Assembly (NCBI GenBank): GCA_002426885.1 | Contig: DINU01000005.1 | Coordinates: forward strand, 1 to 43,922 | DNA: 43,922 nt | DNA from: Patescibacteria group bacterium UBA5532 | GTDB lineage: Bacteria > Patescibacteriota > Gracilibacteria > BD1-5 > UBA2023 | Direction of reading: 5' to 3' | Part shown: positions 29,820-40,132 of the stretch, piece by piece | Position numbering within the stretch: position 1 is the first letter of the stretch | Layout of the letters: each line of letters begins with the position of its first letter | The notes under the pieces: model-generated | What the model was told of the DNA's origin: nothing | Seen by the model: the letters and a program-made list of their open reading frames with translations, nothing else | Databases searched by the model: none | Position numbers and translations under genes: made by a program

Positions 29820-31301
29820 CTACACCTCAGCGTCGAGCTTCTCGAAGGCTTTCTGGAGTCGTGTAAATGTCTCTTCTTTCCCGAGAATATACGCACACTC
29901 GAATGCTCCAGGAGAGAACTCCATCCCTGAGAGAGCAACTCGGAGAGGCCAGAGGATGAATCCATTTTTATATCATTTCTCAGAAATCTGCCCGAGAAGC
30001 GGATTCTTAATATCGTCGAGAGTGGAGAAATCAGCGTTCTCCAGCGTAAGAGAAGCGAGCTCGAGAGCAGTGCGGACATCATGCAGTGTCTCGACTTTCA
30101 TCTTCGGATTCAGGAAGAGACTCACACTATACTCCTGTCGCGTGTAGAAGGGAAGTGCAAGCTCAGGAAATTCACTGAGTCGCTTCATACGAACCTGTAC
30201 TTCCTGGATAACTTTCTCATTGTAGGCGAAATCTTTCTCAGAATACAGTGCGTAAAAATCTGGAAAATAGCGTCTCAGGTAGTCAGATAAGCGGATATGA
30301 AGCTCGCTCGTATCCATCATGCGAATATATTCTCCATTCATCCAGTCGAGTTTTACAGGATTAAAGACTGCTCCAGCTCGGTGTACCTGAGAAATATCGA
30401 ACAATTCGATCATTTCTTCGCGCGTCATGATCTCCTGCTCAGTCTTCGGATTCCAGCCAAGAAGCACAATAAAGTTCAGGAGTGCTTCTGGAAGATATCA
30501 TTTCTCGAGATAGGAAGAGACGGAGACATCTCCAGTCCGCTTCGAGAGTTTTTTTCCATCATTTCCGAGGATTCCAGGGACATGCGCATAGTGCGGAAGC
30601 TCGATATGAAGGGCTCGCGCTGTCAGCACTTGCTTCGGGATCGAGCTCATCCACTCTTGTCCACGGATCACGTGGGTAATTTTCATAAGGAAATCATCGA
30701 TCACGACTGCGCCATGATAGGTCGGGATGCCGTCAGATTTCAGAAGTACCTGATCATCGACTTCCGAGGTATTGAACTCGAGACGCCCCATTACGAGATC
30801 ATCGAAAAAGATTTTTTCCGCTTTTGGGACCTTCAAGCGAATCGTGTATTTTTCTCACGAAGCGACCCGTTCCTTCGCTTCCTCGAGCGGAATATGCCGA
30901 CAGTGTCCATCATATCGCGGTGGCAGCTTCAGCATTTCCTGTCCTTTCTTCAGTTCCTCGAGTCGCTCTGAGGTACAAAAGCAGTAATACGCTGTCCTCT
31001 CATCACAGAGTGCATGGAGTCTCGGCGCATAGATATCGAGTCGCTCTGTCTGAATATACGGTCAGACTCCACCATCTTTATGGGGTCACTCGTCTGGCGT
31101 CATACCAAGAATCTCATGAATCGCAAAAACCATATCGACTGCATCTTCGACATATCGTGTACGATCCGTATCCTCGATACGGATAATATATTCCCCGTGA
31201 TTTTTTTTTGCCCAGAGATACGAGTAAAAAGCAGTTCGGAGATTTCCGATGTGCATATATCACGTCGGAGAAGGTGCGATTCGAGTACGAACAGAAGCCA
31301 T
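29820..31301 (-). CDS. gltX: Glutamyl-tRNA synthetase
   Basis: Class I aminoacyl-tRNA synthetase of 493 residues. The N-terminus reads RTRIAPSPTGYMHIGNLRTAF (Gly of SPTG from TGA), followed by YIIRIEDTDRTR, ETERL-type contacts, the GIPTYH segment and the KMSKS-equivalent KKLSKRTGD, then the C-terminal anticodon-binding domain. Whether it also charges tRNA-Gln (non-discriminating) cannot be decided here. A consensus TATAAT lies only 7 nt before the ATG, so the mRNA may be leaderless. It is preceded by tsaE on the same strand. Confidence 0.95.
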
Positions 31302-31308
31302 ATAAAAA

Positions 31309-31314
31309 ATTATA
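31309..31314 (-). promoter_or_regulatory. -10 element 7 nt before the gltX start codon
   Basis: TATAAT on the minus strand ends 7 nt before ATG 31301, so transcription would begin at or next to the start codon. The -35 region is weak. Confidence 0.5.
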
Positions 31315-31367
31315 GGACTGTAATATACGAGAAAATCCGATAAATTCAAGCAAAATTCTCTCGAGCA

Positions 31368-31793
31368 CTAGAAAGTCTCGACAGTAATATCACGTAATTC
31401 TGGATCGTCTCGCTTCACGAGAGAAATGGCATGTGTCGGCTGAAATCGAGAAGCAATCCGCTCGGGCCACTCGATCAGGCAGATATTCGCTGGATCATCG
31501 AGGATTTCCTCGCCTCAAATAAGGGAAAAAGTCGACTCATCTTCGATGCGATACAGATCGAAGTGATAGAGGGGGATATTTCCTGGTAAAATATACCGCG
31601 AATAATACGTGTACGTCGGACTCCGAACTGTATCAGGGATCTTATCACGCAGAAATGTCTGCACGAACGTCGTCTTTCCACTTCCGAGATCCCCCGAGAG
31701 CCAGACACGATCTCACGGAACAAAGAGAAATGGCGGAGCGGAGAAAAGCGTATGAAGTCGAGCCTGGTCGACTCACTCGAAGAAGTAGTGCAT
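31368..31793 (-). CDS. tsaE: tRNA threonylcarbamoyladenosine biosynthesis ATPase TsaE
   Basis: Small P-loop ATPase needed with TsaB, TsaC and TsaD for the t6A37 tRNA modification. The 141-residue protein has LSGDLGSGKTTFVQTF (Walker A), VRSPTYTYY, YHFDLYRIED and LIEWPERI, all family landmarks, and the usual length. TGAs encode Gly at several places, for example the first codons (FFEGVDQ) and VPGDRV. It is followed by gltX after a 66-nt gap and diverges from the pilus operon. Confidence 0.93.
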
Positions 31794-31823
31794 CAGAAAT
31801 CAGAATCAAAAGAAGGGAAAATT

Positions 31824-31852
31824 TTGCTTTTTGAAAAAAGCTATGCTACACT
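31824..31852 (+). promoter_or_regulatory. Probable promoter of the type IV pilus operon
   Basis: TTGCTT (31824-31829) and TACACT (31847-31852) are 17 bp apart. A second -10-like TATAAT lies at 31862-31867 without a good -35. The leader ends in AATCTTTTTTT directly before ATG 31879. Confidence 0.5.
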
Positions 31853-31878
31853 GAAGCAGTATATAATAATCTTTTTTT

Positions 31879-32496
31879 ATGCAAGAAACACCCGCTCCTG
31901 AAAAAGAAAAACGCACGCTGATCACCGGAGATGCACAAGCGAAAAAGCAATTCTATATCGCGCTCGCATTCATGATCGTCGCCTTGATCGGGACACTCTG
32001 ACTCTATGGATACACCTGGTATCAAGATCAGACGATACAGACGCTGAAAGATGAGATCACGACCACAGACGCGAATATCGTCGAGATCGAGTGAAAACGC
32101 GATGTCGCGCTCGCGCTCCTTCTGAAGCAGATCGGATGAGTCGAAGAATCGCCGAATCTGATCGATATCGTCGATAAATTCCGGAATCTCGCAGTTCAGT
32201 CGAGCGTCCAGTTTCAGGGATTTACCCTCAATAAAAACACGATAAAAACATCGGTTATTTCCACTATTTCTGGAAATGGAACCAATCGCGATACAGTCCA
32301 GTACATCCTGAACATGGCAGATGAATTCGTGAGAAATCAAAATGCAGAAGCTGAGAAAAACTTCGTCATGCAACCGATCCTGACGATCACGGGAACCCCA
32401 GAACAGCGTATCACGACCATCGAGCTCGAGTTCAGAAATGCCTCTGGAACGACGGTTACCGATGAGACGGTCACCGAAAGTGGAACGACGGAATAA
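31879..32496 (+). CDS. Type IV pilus assembly protein, PilN-like
   Basis: The 205-residue protein has a short cytoplasmic N-terminus, one membrane helix (about residues 24-46), a coiled-coil-like stretch (TIQTLKDEITTTDANIVEIE) and a periplasmic domain, the layout of PilN inner-membrane alignment proteins. TGAs encode Gly. Position supports the call: it precedes a PilO-like gene, pilC and four prepilins. No PilM gene is upstream, since tsaE diverges there. Confidence 0.65.
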
Positions 32497-32528
32497 TTTC
32501 TGAGAGGTATTTATCTTAATTTTTTCTT

Positions 32529-33113
32529 ATGTCAGAATACTCAAAAATCTATACTCCAGCAATTGTCGGGATCACTCTGCTCCTGCTCATCTTCGTGACC
32601 AGACCGCTCTACGGAGTCTCTGTCGAAAACACGAGTCAGCTCCAAGTCCTGATGAACTCAAGAGATGAAAAACAGGGTGATCTCAGTGCGCTCAAGAAAA
32701 TGGAAATCGAGCTCATCGGGGACACGACCACTGATCCAGAGATCAGCGCTCTGAAAAAGCAAGTCGCTCGCTATGGAAAAGCATTTGATCCGACGAGTGT
32801 CATGCGGGCAATATTTCTGAATCAATATACGAATCCTGGACTTTCTGGAGAATACACACTGATCGTCTCAGATGTCAATATCGGAAACAGTGTAAAACTT
32901 CCGAATGGACTCTCGAAAGCGAGTGTCAGCGTGAATGTACAAGCGAATAACATCGACACACTTCTCGGATTTATCAATGAACTCCTTCAGAATACGGATA
33001 TCGCGCTCACGATCCAGAATATCTCACTTCCGATCGATACTGGAAATCTCGTGACTCCGCCTGTCGGATGATATTCGGTACCACTTGAGTTCGAGTTATA
33101 CTTCTATGAATAA
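32529..33113 (+). CDS. Type IV pilus assembly protein, PilO-like
   Basis: The 194-residue protein has an N-terminal membrane helix (about residues 9-30), a helical region (SQLQVLMNSRDEKQGDLSAL) and a C-terminal alpha/beta domain ending in PLEFELYFYE, typical of PilO. One TGA near the C-terminus (33069-33071) is Gly; the standard code would remove the last strand. The start follows TTAATTTTTTCTT. It lies 32 nt after the PilN-like gene and 9 nt before pilC. Confidence 0.65.
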
Positions 33114-33122
33114 TTTTTTCTC

Positions 33123-34178
33123 ATGTTCGCTCGCATAAACATAAATGACAAAGCTGAATTCTACGAGAATATCGCGAATCTTCTCGAGTGAGGCGTGTCG
33201 CTCCTCGACGCGCTTCGAGGTTTTCATGATCGTACAGAGAATCCGAGACTGAAGCAAGAGGTAAATAATCTGCTCTTTTTTACAGAAGCGGGGGATCCGC
33301 TCAGTACTGCCATGCGAAAACTCCCGAATTTTTTCTCTGATCAAGAAATCGCTCTGATCGAAGCAGGGGAACAGACAGGGACGCTCCAGAAGTCACTTAT
33401 GGCGGTCTCCGTCGATCTTCGTGATCAGGAAGACCTTCGTCGGCAGATCGTCGGCGCACTCACGTATCCTTTTATTATCCTGCTTTTTTTACTGATCGCA
33501 GGGGTGATCGTGATGGTCTATGTGATTCCTCAGCTGATTCCGATCCTTACGCAGAATAGCGAAGTTCCGTTCGTAACACAGACATTTATCGGGACGAGTA
33601 ATTTTATACGGAATAATATTCTCTCGATTATTCTCTTCTTTATAGCGATCTTCCTCGTCGCTCGTGCGCTTATCAGTACGAAAAATGGTCGTCTCGCATT
33701 TGATACACTTCTGATAAAAATGCCGGTCATCGGACGAGTCTATCGAAACTATCTGACAGTCCGCTACACGTCGACTCTTTCACTTCTGATGGGTGCTGGG
33801 ATCACGATCCTGAAGGTTTTTCGTCTGACAGGAAAAAGCACTGGAAATGCATATGCGAATATGATCTTTACGAAGACGGCTGACGGTATCAGTCGCTGAG
33901 AAAAAATCTCCGGCGCGATGGAAGAAGCTGACCCGAACAAGATTCTTTTCACTTCGAATATTCTTCAGATGATTTCGGCTGCCGAGAAGACGTCGACCGT
34001 CGATGTCGTCACACGGAAGATCAGCGAACAGTATCATCGTCAGGTCGCATCGGCGATCTCCATTATGGTAAAATACATTGAGCCGATCGCGATCCTTATC
34101 GCATGAGTCTTCGTCCTGTGGTTCGCACTGGCGATCTTCGCGACGATCATGCAGATCTCGAGTTCCGCTAATATCTAG
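33123..34178 (+). CDS. pilC: Type IV pilus inner-membrane platform protein PilC (GspF family)
   Basis: The 351-residue polytopic protein has two GspF domains: the first with FYENIANLLEGGVSLLDAL and IEAGEQTGTLQKSL, two hydrophobic hairpins, and the second with RYTSTLSLLMGAGITILKVF and MISAAEKTSTVDVV. It ends in a membrane helix. TGAs are Gly. It begins directly with the first GspF domain and lacks the N-terminal extension of about 50-60 residues common in PilC. Start context is AATTTTTTCTC-ATG. Confidence 0.92.
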
Positions 34179-34181
34179 TCT

Positions 34182-34724
34182 ATGTCTTTTTCTCGGAACG
34201 CATTCACACTGGTGGAAATCATGATCGTCATCGCGATCATCGGCATCCTCTTTATGGTCGTGAGCATACCGTATGGGTACTACACCGAGCGCGCTCGCGT
34301 GCAAGATGCGAAAAATCAGATCGAGCAACTCTGGACACTCGCACACCAGACTGCACGAAATGGCTCCGTTATCACTGGCTCAGAAAATGCGAATCTCCTC
34401 CTCGTCATCACAAAAGATGCAAAAACTGTCAATCTCTACTCTGTCCCGTTAACTGTCAATCTGGAGACACTGAGAAATACTTCGATTTTTCCGACTGGAG
34501 AAATGCAACTCCGCGATTCTGTCAGACTCGATCCACTGCTCGTGAAGAGCATAGAGGAAGATGGAACGGCCATGAATCATGCATCATACTTCATCGAGTC
34601 GCCGAATGGAACGGGAACATTTCTGGAAAATCCCGACATTTCTCGTATAGTCGTCACGGTCGGATATGAAAATGGCTCGCTCGAGTCGGGACGCGCCCGC
34701 GAAATCCAGCTTTTTAGACAATAA
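34182..34724 (+). CDS. Type IV prepilin-like protein 1
   Basis: The 180-residue protein has a 7-residue leader and the class III signal NAFTLVEIMIVIAIIGIL, with Glu at +5 and a 20-residue hydrophobic helix, then a globular C-terminal domain. The residue before the predicted cleavage is Ala rather than the usual Gly. No internal TGA. It starts 3 nt after the pilC stop, suggesting translational coupling. Size and position fit a major or minor pilin. Confidence 0.88.
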   Translation: MSFSRNAFTLVEIMIVIAIIGILFMVVSIPYGYYTERARVQDAKNQIEQLWTLAHQTARNGSVITGSENANLLLVITKDAKTVNLYSVPLTVNLETLRNTSIFPTGEMQLRDSVRLDPLLVKSIEEDGTAMNHASYFIESPNGTGTFLENPDISRIVVTVGYENGSLESGRAREIQLFRQ

Positions 34725-34731
34725 AATCCGT

Positions 34732-35385
34732 ATGAAAATCCTCCGCCTCACATGAAAAAAAGCCTTTACCCTCGTAGAAATGCTCCTCGGAATTACGGTC
34801 TTTTCTATCGGGCTTGTCGGGATTTCTCTTCTGTTTCAGACGGCAGTCGATACAGCGAGCTATGCTCGTCATGAAGTGATCGCAAGTAACCTTCTCAGAG
34901 AGCAGATCGAGCTTATAAAGAATCTCCGCGATAGTAACTGGCGATCGTATCGTCCGTGGAATATCGCAAGGATATCGAGTCCATGAGGATGAGCCGAGAC
35001 GACAGAAATCGTCCCAGGAATCTATCTCGTGGAAAATGATTTCAGCTCTGAAATCGCCGAATATGCGAGCGACACTCTGAGTAATATTCCCGTGAAAATG
35101 ACGTCAATGAAGACTCCAATTCCGACCGATGTGAAGATGATTTTTTCTGATCCGAATCTCTCCTCTCTCTTACTCTGCGTCGGAGAATCGGGATACACAC
35201 ACGACTGTAGTGGGGAAAACGAAAAAACGCAATATGCGTCATATCTCGAAGTTGCACCGCTCGAATACATGGAAGGAAGTGATGTCGATGGATGATATAT
35301 GCTGACAGCACATGTCATAGTCGGAAATGCGAATTCTGCCCGAGACTACGACCTGAAGACACTTATCACTGACTGGAAAAAATAA
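34732..35385 (+). CDS. Type IV prepilin-like protein 2 (PilV-like)
   Basis: The 217-residue protein has the leader MKILRLTGKKA and the motif AFTLVEMLLGITVFSIGL, again with Ala at -1 and Glu at +5, followed by ASNLLREQIELIKNLRDSNW, which is typical of PilV-type minor pilins. Leader Gly and others come from TGA. It follows prepilin 1 by 7 nt and overlaps none. Confidence 0.85.
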
Positions 35386-35386
35386 T

Positions 35387-36013
35387 ATGCACTTTCATTT
35401 TCCGACATCAAAGCATGGATTTACCCTCCTAGAAATCATGATCGTGACGGCGATCTTCGCGATCATGAGTGTCGTCGTACTGCAGGTGTATATCCAGATT
35501 ACGCTCCTCTCTGAACGCCTCGAAATGTCGCGGATTCTCGCGGATTCTGCTCGTGAACTGACAGAGCGAATCGCGACTGATGTGCGTGAGAAGGGGATCG
35601 AGACGCATCCAGAACTCCCCTGGGAGAATCAGTATACGACGACGGGAAATGACACACTCCACATTCGCGGATGAATCCAGTATATTTTCGGGAAACGCGA
35701 CGGAGGAAATATTTTTCCATGTCAGACAGATGATATCTGTTCTGTCTTCCGAGTCGAAAATGGAGACTATACTGAGGCGATAAATATTCTCGATATATTC
35801 ACGCCCGATGATGTGGAAAAAAGAATTGCTCTCTCAAATCTTCATTTCTTCGTATCGGGGGATTCTGATCTCGCGAGCATGGATGAGCCGAAAGTCATGA
35901 TCTTCGGGACACTCTCTCTGACTGCAAAATCCTGAATTCCTCTCACACTGCGCGAATGAGTGAGTTTTACCATACAGACGACGCTCTCAGAGCGATCTTA
36001 TAAATCCTACTAG
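35387..36013 (+). CDS. Type IV prepilin-like protein 3 (PilW-like)
   Basis: The 208-residue protein has the canonical signal HGFTLLEIMIVTAIFAIM with Gly at -1, then helix residues ILADSARELTERIATDVREKG, and a Cys pair (FPCQTDDIC). TGAs at 35672 and later are Gly. It starts 1 nt after the previous stop. Order and features fit a PilW-type minor pilin. Confidence 0.85.
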
Positions 36014-36015
36014 CC

Positions 36016-36960
36016 ATGAAATACACACTTTCCTCATCTCGAAATGCATTCTCGACGATCGTCGCACTCGGAGTCATCGGATTTCTTCTCGTGCTTGTGT
36101 CAGGGCTCGTCACCGTCTTTATGCGAGAAGTCCAGATCACACGTGCTGTATATGATGGGATTCTGACATACGCGGGCGCTGAGTGATCTTTCGAATATGC
36201 GATGCTGAAGATAGCAAATCATAGGGAAGGCTTTTCGGATCGTGTCACTGAAGAGGATCCAGAATATCGCATGCTTTCTGGAGCGATCGCACGCACGAAG
36301 AATCTCGCCATAGAATATATGATCAAAGCGCAATCAGATGATGCATCAGGGAAAATCGCACCTACATCACATCTGATCGTCCCACTTTTTGTCGGGACAG
36401 GCGATAAAATCGGAAAATACTCGATCGATCCACATATCGATCCTGCGATAGAAGTGGCGAAAAATATCACACTTCGTCTGGATGGATCGGTAAAACTTGG
36501 CTGGAATATCCTCGCCCGAAATAAGGAAACAGGAGAAACGATCGGAATCGTCGGAAGTGGAAGTCTGAATGGCTCGACGGTAGGAAATAATCGCACCCTT
36601 CAGGCAGATTGTTATGATAAAAGTGGAAATAAGACGAGCTGTGAGAATCTCACTCCAGAAGATCTTGACTCAGATGCGACGGGTCAGCGGTGACAGAGGA
36701 TCGAATACATGGTGGAGAATCTGATCTCTGTAAATGATTTTCTCGGAGATGGAAGTCTGTCGGATTTTTATCTCATCGTCTTTAATCATACGACCGCCCC
36801 AGTATCATACGAGCTTACAGCGGATTCTCCCTTTACACTTCCGATGACAGAAGTCGAAGTCCGCTCATATATGCCATGACGCGCCTCTCAGACGATCCGC
36901 TTTACTGAGAATAAATCTCGCCTCTTCGAGTCGATCTTCTATGGAATGTTTTCGAATTAG
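36016..36960 (+). CDS. Minor pilin-like protein 4 (PilX-like)
   Basis: The 314-residue protein begins SSRNAFSTIVALGVIGFLLVLVSG, a hydrophobic helix without the +5 Glu, followed by ITRAVYDGILTYAGAEGSFEY, which resembles the A-x-x-A-E-A-G segment of PilX-type pilins. Ala is again at -1. The C-terminal domain is large and contains a Cys pair (DCYDKSGNKTSC). TGAs are Gly. Last gene of the pilus operon; start 2 nt after the preceding stop. Confidence 0.75.
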
Positions 36961-37106
36961 AAAAGGAGTATCTACAAAGAGAGTCTATGAATTACTTTGT
37001 GAGAAAAGCCGAAGAAATAGGCATTTTGGACATTTTTTATTCATAAAAATAAAATAAAGTGAATAAACCGCTCTATTATGCCAGAAACCTATGAAAAAAC
37101 CTACCA

Positions 37107-37143
37107 AAAATGTCTATCAAGCTACATAAAATGTCTATCAAGC
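37107..37143 (+). repeat. 16-bp direct repeat with 21-bp period
   Basis: AAAATGTCTATCAAGC occurs at 37107-37122 and again at 37128-37143. Each copy contains an ATG reading Met-Ser-Ile-Lys in the same frame. Confidence 0.8.
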
Positions 37144-37292
37144 CGAAAAAATCGAAAGCTAAATTCCATCACAGAATCAAAAACACCATATTAGTTTTAT
37201 CCTTCGCTTCGCAAATCTGAAAATCCATGCTCGTGTACAAAAATAAAAGTCGTTCCCTCTCACTAAATAATAGAATATTCCTGAGCGTATAG
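37110..37292 (+). CDS. Possible 60-residue small protein
   Basis: A code-25 frame from ATG 37110 (or the repeated ATG 37131) to TAG 37290-37292, with one TGA. It is basic at the N-terminus (KPKKSKAKFHHR) with a short hydrophobic stretch. No family recognised and no clear start signal; it may be non-coding. Confidence 0.2.
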
Positions 37293-37330
37293 TGTGATAA
37301 TGAAATATCCGCTTTCCCCTGAGAAAATCC

Positions 37331-38668
37331 TTACCCAAGCTCCTGAAGCACCTTCCGAAGCTCTGTGATATGTCCGATACGAACGACATTTACTCCTGCT
37401 GGGATTTTCCCAGTATATTGCGATGGGATCACGATCTTCTGAAACCCAAGTTTTTTTGCCTCAGCAAGGCGCCTCTCGAGCATGAAAATATTCTTGACTA
37501 CCCCCGTGAGCGAGACCTCTCAGAGCCAGATCGCCTGTCCGAAAGCGGTATTACTCCGAGAGCTCATGATAGAGGCGATGCATGCGAGATCGATACCAGG
37601 CTCGCTGACCTGTATTCCTCGTCCGATATTCATGTAAATATCGTAGTTATCGAGCTTCATATCGGTGAACTTCGAGATAACAGCGATGAGAAGATCGAGT
37701 TTCCCAGTCGAGATTCCTCGGGAAGATCGCTTCGGATAGCCGAACTTCGTATAGGTGGTAAGTGCTTCGATCTCGATCAGAATCGGACGATTTCCTTCGA
37801 TGGTAAAAGAAAGTGCCGACCCCGAGAGCCTGCTATTTTCGGTATCAATAAATTCGAATCCAGGATTCGGAAGATCGATCAGTCATTCTTCTGTCATGCG
37901 GAAAAGTCCGACTGTATCAGTCGATCAGAAACGGTTCTTAAGTGAACGGAGAATACGATATGCCTCCGTCCGAGTTCCCTCGAGAAAAAGAACGACATCG
38001 ACAAGATGTTCGAGTGATTTCGGTCCGGAGATCGAACCATCTTTTGTGATATGTCCGATGAGAAGGATGGATTTCTCGAGTCTTTTCGCGAGTGACATGA
38101 AGACTTCTGTCATAGTGCGAATCTGTGCAATACTCCCGATTGCCCCTTCGAGAAGGTTACTCGAGAGGACAGAAATCGAATCAATAATGATAATCTCTGC
38201 ATCGCCTCACTCGATCGTCGCGACGATATCTTCGAAGAGATTGGTCGTCAGGATATCGATCGTATTCGCTGATACTGCGAGTCGCTGGGCACGATCAGAG
38301 ATCTGAATAATATTTTCCTCTCCGCTGATATAGAGCACTCTTTTTTCATGTTTTCCATACCATTCTGCCATCTGAAGCGAGAGGGTCGACTTCCCGATCC
38401 CTGGCTCTCCAGAGAGCAGGATGAGCGATCCTGGAGTCATCCCGCCACCGAGCACACCATCGAGCTCTCACGAAGCACTGATGATACGAGAGGGAAGAGA
38501 AGATGAGGAGGAAAGAATCTTTTCTCCCGTCTGAATATTTCCTTGGATGCGGACGCGATTCGACTGTGCCGGAGGAGTGTAGTCTTCGAGTGTATTCCAT
38601 TCGCCACAATTCGGACATTTTCCGACCCATTTCGGAAATGTTTTTTTACATGCGGTGCACTGAAACAT
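37331..38668 (-). CDS. radA: DNA repair protein RadA/Sms
   Basis: RecA-like ATPase that promotes branch migration in recombination. The 445-residue protein has a zinc finger (CTACKKTFPKWVGKCPNC), Walker A GEPGIGKST, the RadA-specific motif KNRFG (Gly from TGA) and a C-terminal Lon-like domain (GNRPILIEIEAL ... MNIGRGIQ). TGAs also encode Gly after the zinc-finger domain. Length is normal. The gene stands alone, with its 5' end close to ybeY on the same strand. Confidence 0.95.
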
Positions 38669-38695
38669 AATTGCAAAAATAATCGATAAAGTGTT

Positions 38696-39142
38696 TTACC
38701 CTATTCACAAAGACATATGTGACCGTATTGCTTTCTCATATTTCCACATATCTTCAAAGTCTGAATCCGTCTCGTGATCGAACCCGAGAATATGAAGAAG
38801 GGAATGAATCAGAAGTGTCTCAAATTCTTCTCGGGGCGTGTGTCCATGCTCTTCTGCTTGCACAAGAATCCGAGACTCACTCATGACGATTTCAGCGACG
38901 ATCTCATCCTGATGAGATTCCTCGAAGGCATCATGGTAATGAAATGAGAGAACATCCGTCGTCGCATCTTTCCCGCGATACTGCTGATTCAGACGATGAA
39001 TTTCATCGTCTGGAAGGAGTGAAATATTGACTCCACCAAACTGTGAAAATGGAACAGACTCCGAGAAAATCTCCTGTATTTCTCGGATTCGTGCTGGATC
39101 GAGCCATGTGTCAGGAATGTCGAGAAAATGGAACTGAAACAT
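38696..39142 (-). CDS. ybeY: Endoribonuclease YbeY (16S rRNA maturation)
   Basis: Zinc-dependent RNase of 148 residues with the metal motif HSLLHILGFDHE (H-x3-H-x5-H) and the RGKDATTDVLSF block. The true stop is TAA 38696-38698: a TGA at 38705-38707 is read as Gly and adds the last residues (Gly-Ile-Gly). An upstream frame extends further, but ATG 39142 gives the normal N-terminus and overlaps the murB stop as TAATG, a classic coupled start. Confidence 0.93.
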
Positions 39143-40038
39143 TATGCTTGGATGATTTGGACTTCTGGAATAAGCTCGATGCCATGCTCTCTGCGGACAC
39201 GCTCCTGTGCCAGTGTGATGAGCTCGATCAGATTCTGCCATTTTCCATCGGTCTCACTCATGAGGAAGTTCGCATGCACATCACTGAAAGACGCCGTTCC
39301 AAGATGAAATCCGCGCAGTCACACAGATTCTATGAGGAATCCTGCTGTATTGTCTGGACTCGGATTCTGGAAAAAACTTCCGCAGGTATTTCATTTTGGT
39401 TGCTTCGTATCGCGAAAGAAGCGAACGTCAGCATCAGATGGATATTTCTCGACGACCTTCCCGAGATCGAATCGCGCTGAGATGATAAAAAATTTCCGAG
39501 TCGAACGTGTCTCTTTTATGAAAGAATTCCGGTATCAGAAGTGCATATCTTCCTTCGAAAGTGTGAGAATCTCGCCACTTTCGAGATCGAGAACTTCCGC
39601 AGAGGAGAAATTTCCTCCCGTTTCGAGCCCGAAGCACCCCGCATTTCCATAAATTGCTCCCCCGATACTTCCAGGAAGTCCGATAAAACGGTGCCAAATC
39701 GGCGCATCATATTTATTTTCAAGTGTCTCGGCGATCTGCCATATTTCCGCATCAGAATCAGTACGAAGCATATGTGTATCGATATCGTATTCCCACTGAT
39801 TCAGCATATTTTTCACGATTACACCTGGATAGGTATGAAATGCGAAAAGACAGTTTTTCCCACCTCCAAGGATAAGAAAGGGGAGGGAATTCTCCGAAGC
39901 AAAAAGAAAAATCTCACTAAGCTTCTCGACATCATCCCGATCACGCACTTCGAAGTAGTATCGTGCGAACGCGCGCGTCTTATACCCAGAAAGTGCCGTA
40001 ATATCGATGTTTTCCTGAAGGAAGGGAAGTGTCTGCAT
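39142..40038 (-). CDS. murB: UDP-N-acetylenolpyruvoylglucosamine reductase
   Basis: Flavoprotein of peptidoglycan precursor synthesis. The 298-residue protein has an FAD-binding N-terminus (LILGGGKNCLF, LPGSIGGAIYGNAG), the catalytic Ser in CGSFFQNPS, LIESVGLRG, HANFLMSE and the C-terminal catalytic Glu in IELIPEVQI. One TGA (39535-39537) is Gly. ATG 40038 was chosen over an upstream in-frame ATG because a promoter lies at 40045-40072, with its -10 only 6 nt before this ATG. It is coupled to ybeY by TAATG. Confidence 0.94.
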
Positions 40039-40044
40039 GAAGAT

Positions 40045-40072
40045 ACTATATACAGAGTTCGCGATGTTGCAA
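40045..40072 (-). promoter_or_regulatory. Promoter of murB-ybeY, probably giving a leaderless mRNA
   Basis: On the minus strand, TTGCAA (40067-40072) and TATAGT (40045-40050) are 16 bp apart, and only six bases separate the -10 from ATG 40038. Confidence 0.6.
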
Positions 40073-40082
40073 GGTGAGAAAT

Positions 40083-40111
40083 TTGAAAGAAAAAAGATGA
40101 TGTGATACAAT
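40083..40111 (+). promoter_or_regulatory. Promoter of the 129-residue protein gene
   Basis: TTGAAA (40083-40088) and TACAAT (40106-40111) are 17 bp apart, about 21 nt before ATG 40133. It diverges from the murB promoter 10 bp away. Confidence 0.68.
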
Positions 40112-40132
40112 GCAGGTGTCTTCAAAAATTCT

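Larger units (their letters stand above)
36961..37330. other. 370-bp gap between the pilus operon and radA
   Basis: AT-rich region between convergent genes. It holds the direct repeat at 37107-37143 and one possible small frame (37110-37292). I see no good terminator, tRNA or promoter in it. Confidence 0.5.
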
